From: Stomorhina lunata
Lineage: Eukaryota > Arthropoda > Insecta > Diptera > Rhiniidae
Reading direction: 5' to 3'
DNA: 64,000 nucleotides
NCBI GenBank assembly: GCA_933228675.1
Contig: OW121743.1
Location: forward strand, 17,287,384-17,351,383
The notes under the pieces are model-generated. The model saw only the letters and a program-made list of their open reading frames with translations. It did no database searches and was not told the DNA's origin. This document shows positions 61,150 through 64,000 of the stretch, piece after piece (within the stretch, counting starts at the first letter, position 1; the number at the start of each line of letters is the position of its first letter). The translations under genes and the position numbers were made by a program.

Positions 61150-61740
61150 GTCTGCATAGCTATCTCGAACTGCTGAGTTTATCTCGAACTGCAGAGTCAT
61201 TTAGAACTGCTGAATCGTACATCAATGCAGAGTCATATAAAACTGCGGAGTCATCTCAATCTGAGAAGTAGTTTTGAAATGCTGAGTCATCTATAACAGC
61301 TGGGTCATATAGAATCTGAGGAGTAATCTAGAACTGCTGAGTCATCTAGAACTTTTCAGTCATATTGAACTGCGGAGTCATGAGTCTTTTTAAACTGCTG
61401 AGTCATCTAGATATAATGAGTCATCTCGAACTGTTGAGTTTATCTCGAACTGCAGAGTCAACTGCTGAATTATCCAGCACTCGATCTGAGGAGTAATTTA
61501 GAACTGCTGAGTCATCTATAACAGCTGGTTCATCTAGAACTGCTAACTCATCTTGAATTGCTTCTTCTCGTGGAACTGCTTATTCATTTATTACTGCTTA
61601 GTCATCTTAAACTACATAGCCACCTAGAACTGCTAAGACATCTCGAACTATTTAGGCATCTAGAACTGCTCAGTTACCTATAAATGCTGAGTCATCTTAA
61701 ACTGATAAGTAATCTCGTTGAGTGATCTTCTGCATTTTAA
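61150..61740. repeat. 18-bp minisatellite (GAGTCATCTAGAACTGCT)n, inverted relative to 58.1 kb
   Basis: About 30 degenerate units, variants CTCGAACTGC, CTATAACAGCTG and AGAACTTTTCA. The unit is the reverse complement of the 58140-58560 unit, so the two blocks form a loose inverted pair around 2.6 kb of other DNA. Confidence 0.85.
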
Positions 61741-61944
61741 AGTTAATATTGTATTAATTCAGAAACTTAGTGGAAGCCAATCTGCTAGTTCCCTAATGAT
61801 TAGAGTTTTGGGCACCCCGAATCCTATCTGATTATTTTATCGAGACCCGGTTTCTGAATTACTTCTAGTGGTGCTCGAACCCGGGCTCAATATGACATGT
61901 TATGCTTAATAGGTGACGTGCTTACCAAATAAGCAACAGCACCC
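61741..61944 (-). mobile_element. tRNA-derived SINE-like segment
   Basis: On the minus strand the 5' part (61944-61866) has GGGTGCTGTTGC, a D-arm-like TGCTTATTTGGTAAGCA and GGTTCGAGCAC. These correspond to tRNA gene A-box and B-box promoter positions about 45 nt apart. The T-arm and acceptor do not fold into a proper tRNA, and a further 120 bp of tRNA-unrelated sequence follows (61865-61741). This layout fits a SINE head plus body. A decayed tRNA is the alternative. Confidence 0.4.
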
Positions 61945-62559
61945 ATAGCTTTCGCAGAGGTAGACCTTTTATGCTATTTATGCCCTATTATAGCAAATGG
62001 GCCATCAATAGCAAATGCGCCCGCGGGCTATATTTTGGAGAAGACTATTTTAAACTTCTAAAGTATTAAACTTTCCTTCACTAGGCTTTGGAATAACAAA
62101 ACTATACAATATTTAAATTTCATTTATCTGCAGGCCAAAACTAAGCTTTAGCATTCACATTTAATTACTACTTTTCCCTTCCTTCTGTTCCACTGTTCCT
62201 TATTCATGCATTAAAATGTGTATGTGTGAGTCATGTTTAAATTTCATTTCCCTTGGCCACTTTTTGTGATGGTTTAATTAAGTTTGACTATGAGCTCATG
62301 TTTTCTGTCCAATATTTATAAGGATTAATAAAAACACCGACGCAATTTATTGATAGCTGGTAACTAAAACCCATCAGCCAAATATTTGCACCCTACACAA
62401 ACAGAGGTAGATATTTTACTATAAATTGGTGTATGATTTATGTATATGGTGATGATGTGTGTAATGCATATATAATATAATGTTCTTGTAGTCAAAGCAA
62501 AGGTTGCAATTTTAATGATAGGTCTGATGATAATCAATGGACGAAGACTAACTTTTAAA
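61945..62559. other. Sequence without a supported gene
   Basis: Contains AAATGGGCCATCAATAGC and a near repeat AAATGCGCCCGCGGGC (about 61997-62030), otherwise nothing that I can interpret. Confidence 0.35.
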
Positions 62560-62885
62560 TGAAGAAGGTTATCAACTTGGAATCACCAAAATTTTTGTAT
62601 AAAATATCAAAATTTTTCATACAAACTTGATTTTTTTGATTGAAAACTTTAAGCCTCTGTAACTTCTATAAACAGTGTTTAGATGGAAAAAGAACATTAA
62701 TTTGGAATCAAAAAAAAATTTCAAAAAAAAAATCAAAATTTTTCATACAAACTTGATGTTTTTGGATTGAAAACTTTAAACCTCTATGACTTTTTTAAAA
62801 AGCATTGAAATGAAAACATGTAGTCAATTTGGAATCACCAAAATTTTTCATATAAAATCAAAATTTTCCATAGAAACTTCTAATG
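62560..62885. repeat. Three tandem copies of a roughly 126-bp repeat
   Basis: Units start near 62577, 62701 and 62828 and share TTGGAATCACCAAAATTTTT, TCAAAATTTTTCATACAAAC and GATTGAAAACTTTAARCCTC. The third unit is shortened. Confidence 0.8.
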
Positions 62886-63094
62886 ATAAGTTAAAAGTAT
62901 TTGTTTAGTAAGAACATTTATATATGAATTGATCGAATTAACTCACGAGGTATCTCCAATAGGTCCTAATTGCCGAAATTTACACTTGGTCCACTCATAC
63001 ACTCAAAAATAAAGAAAGATAGTATGTATGTCTTGGGTTAATATAAAGATAAATATTTTATTTAAACAAACGACTAAAGGTTAAGGGTCTTAGA

Positions 63095-63175
63095 TTGCAT
63101 GATGGCCATAGATGATTAGGGTATCATATAGTCGACCTTAACCATCCATAATATATTCTTACTTGCCTGTTATGA
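63095..63175 (+). mobile_element. DINE-1-like 3' end fragment
   Basis: AGGGTATCATATAGTCGACC, a short spacer and TTCTTACTTGCCTGTT resemble the right ends at 50670-50726 and 53370-53420. Only the end is recognisable. Confidence 0.4.
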
Positions 63176-63409
63176 TATTTATTATCTGTCAACCTGCGAG
63201 TGGGTTCTTTTATTGCATTTTTGTGGGCTTCAAAAAAAGTAATAAATTTTATGATGTTGGGGGAAAAAATAGTCAAAATGAAATTGTTTAAAAATTAAAT
63301 GGATGAAATAAGTTTTAACAAAAGTCTTAAAGAACATAAATAAAGATGACCATCCATCTATTTTAAAGCTTAACAAATAAAGTTTAGTCAACATTTTTTT
63401 TTAAAACTG

Positions 63410-63729
63410 ACGTCAAATTACGGCATTCGATATCGATCGAAATCTTAGATATTTTCAAAACATTTGTATAGCATACTTTAAGGATAATCAAAATAATTTA
63501 AAAGATGCACAGTTAACTATATTTTTTTTAAAGTTATTTGCCAAAGATGAACAATAGTAAAAGAGTTTTAATTGAACAATATATATTTTTAAAAACTAAT
63601 CAAAATGGATACCAAATTTCAATAAACTTTTTGAATCAAAGTAACTTTGAACATCCCTAAAGTATACTTCACAATATTCGCTTAAAAGTCTGAGTTTTCG
63701 ATCGATATCGAATGCGGTAGTTTGGCCCC
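63410..63729. mobile_element. MITE-like element with GATATCGATCGAA inverted repeats (copy 2)
   Basis: Left end CAAATTACGGCATTCG then ATATCGATCGAAATC. Right end is the inverse TTTTCGATCGATATCGAATG, then CGGTAGTTTGGCCCC. The interior matches copy 1 at 20938-21262 throughout, including AGATGCACAGTT, AAAGTTATTTGCCAAA and TAACTTTGAACATCCC. No coding capacity. Confidence 0.75.
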
Positions 63730-64000
63730 TGGTTATAAACCGCCTCATTTGATATCTATTCAAGTTTCAGATATTTCAGCAACATTTGTGTAGCATACTT
63801 CTAGGGTAATTTAAATAATATGTAAACAATAAGATTCAATACATTGTAACTTATTTGCTAAAATTTCCCTAATAGTAAAATAATATTATTTAAACTAAAT
63901 GTTTTGACAAACAAACGGTTTTGTTTTGATATCACATTTTGGTAATCTTGTTGCAAAATAAATTATTTACAAAATCCTTAAGGTATGTTACACAATATTA
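63730..64000. mobile_element. Adjacent diverged element of the same family, cut by the window end
   Basis: Begins ACCGCCTCATTTGATATC, then AACATTTGTGTAGCATACTT. It ends with CCTTAAGGTATGTTACACAA, the reverse complement of the start of the 58739 copy. The outer right end lies beyond base 64000. Confidence 0.5.

Noticed and set aside
61866..61944. Functional tRNA gene on the minus strand
   Set aside because: A- and B-box-like words are present, but the anticodon and T arms do not form proper stems and the B box is imperfect. A SINE head or a decayed tRNA fits better.

Overview
This window looks like intergenic or intronic, satellite-rich DNA from a higher dipteran fly. The reasons are very AT-rich sequence, a 58-bp spliceosomal intron, insect UDP-glycosyltransferase (UGT) sequence, a DD41D mariner-like transposon, a non-autonomous Helitron and DINE-1-like (Helentron-type) repeats. 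There are no bacterial-type genes, operons, rRNA genes or CRISPR arrays. The species cannot be named from the sequence. The density of long simple satellites suggests heterochromatin or very large introns, but that is inference.

Layout. 1-468 holds an inverted DINE-1-like end. 943-2215 (minus) is the two-exon 3' part of a transposase-like gene, and its upstream intron is filled by a decayed TTTTCTATAGAAAA repeat. 4162-4193 is a candidate micro-exon with a start codon. A nearly perfect hexamer satellite covers 4337-11030. 12.8-19.5 kb is an 11-mer satellite (decayed edge, then about 538 clean copies) that joins directly to 46 copies of a 12-mer. 22.3-32.6 kb carries three arrays of one palindrome-centred 31/33-bp satellite superfamily in both orientations. 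33.6-34.7 kb is a broken UGT copy with a 223-bp tandem duplication. 36.05-41.15 kb is a long-period repeat marked by GTTGCAAGTT boxes, with its left flank inverted. 42.0-45.6 kb holds a roughly 330-bp repeat marked by AATATYAATCATACG, in both orientations.

From 47.6 kb onward transposable elements dominate: a faint transposase relic, a 2.5-kb DINE-1-like element, a 1,304-bp DD41D mariner-like element with TA target duplication and one nonsense codon, two copies of a hairpin-ended element whose internal repeats carry CTCF-like cores, an 822-bp Helitron with correct termini, an 18-bp minisatellite in both orientations, a tRNA-derived SINE-like segment, and several copies of a short inverted-repeat element whose ends contain GATATCGATCGAA.

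The genes do not form a pathway. The recurring theme is repeat biology: satellite families occur as local pairs of opposite orientation, and the same short motifs recur at several distant sites. The strongest leads are the CTCF-like cores inside the Helentron-like repeats, the 31/33-bp palindrome superfamily with higher-order structure, and the micro-exon next to the hexamer array, which may mean that a gene spans part of this satellite DNA.
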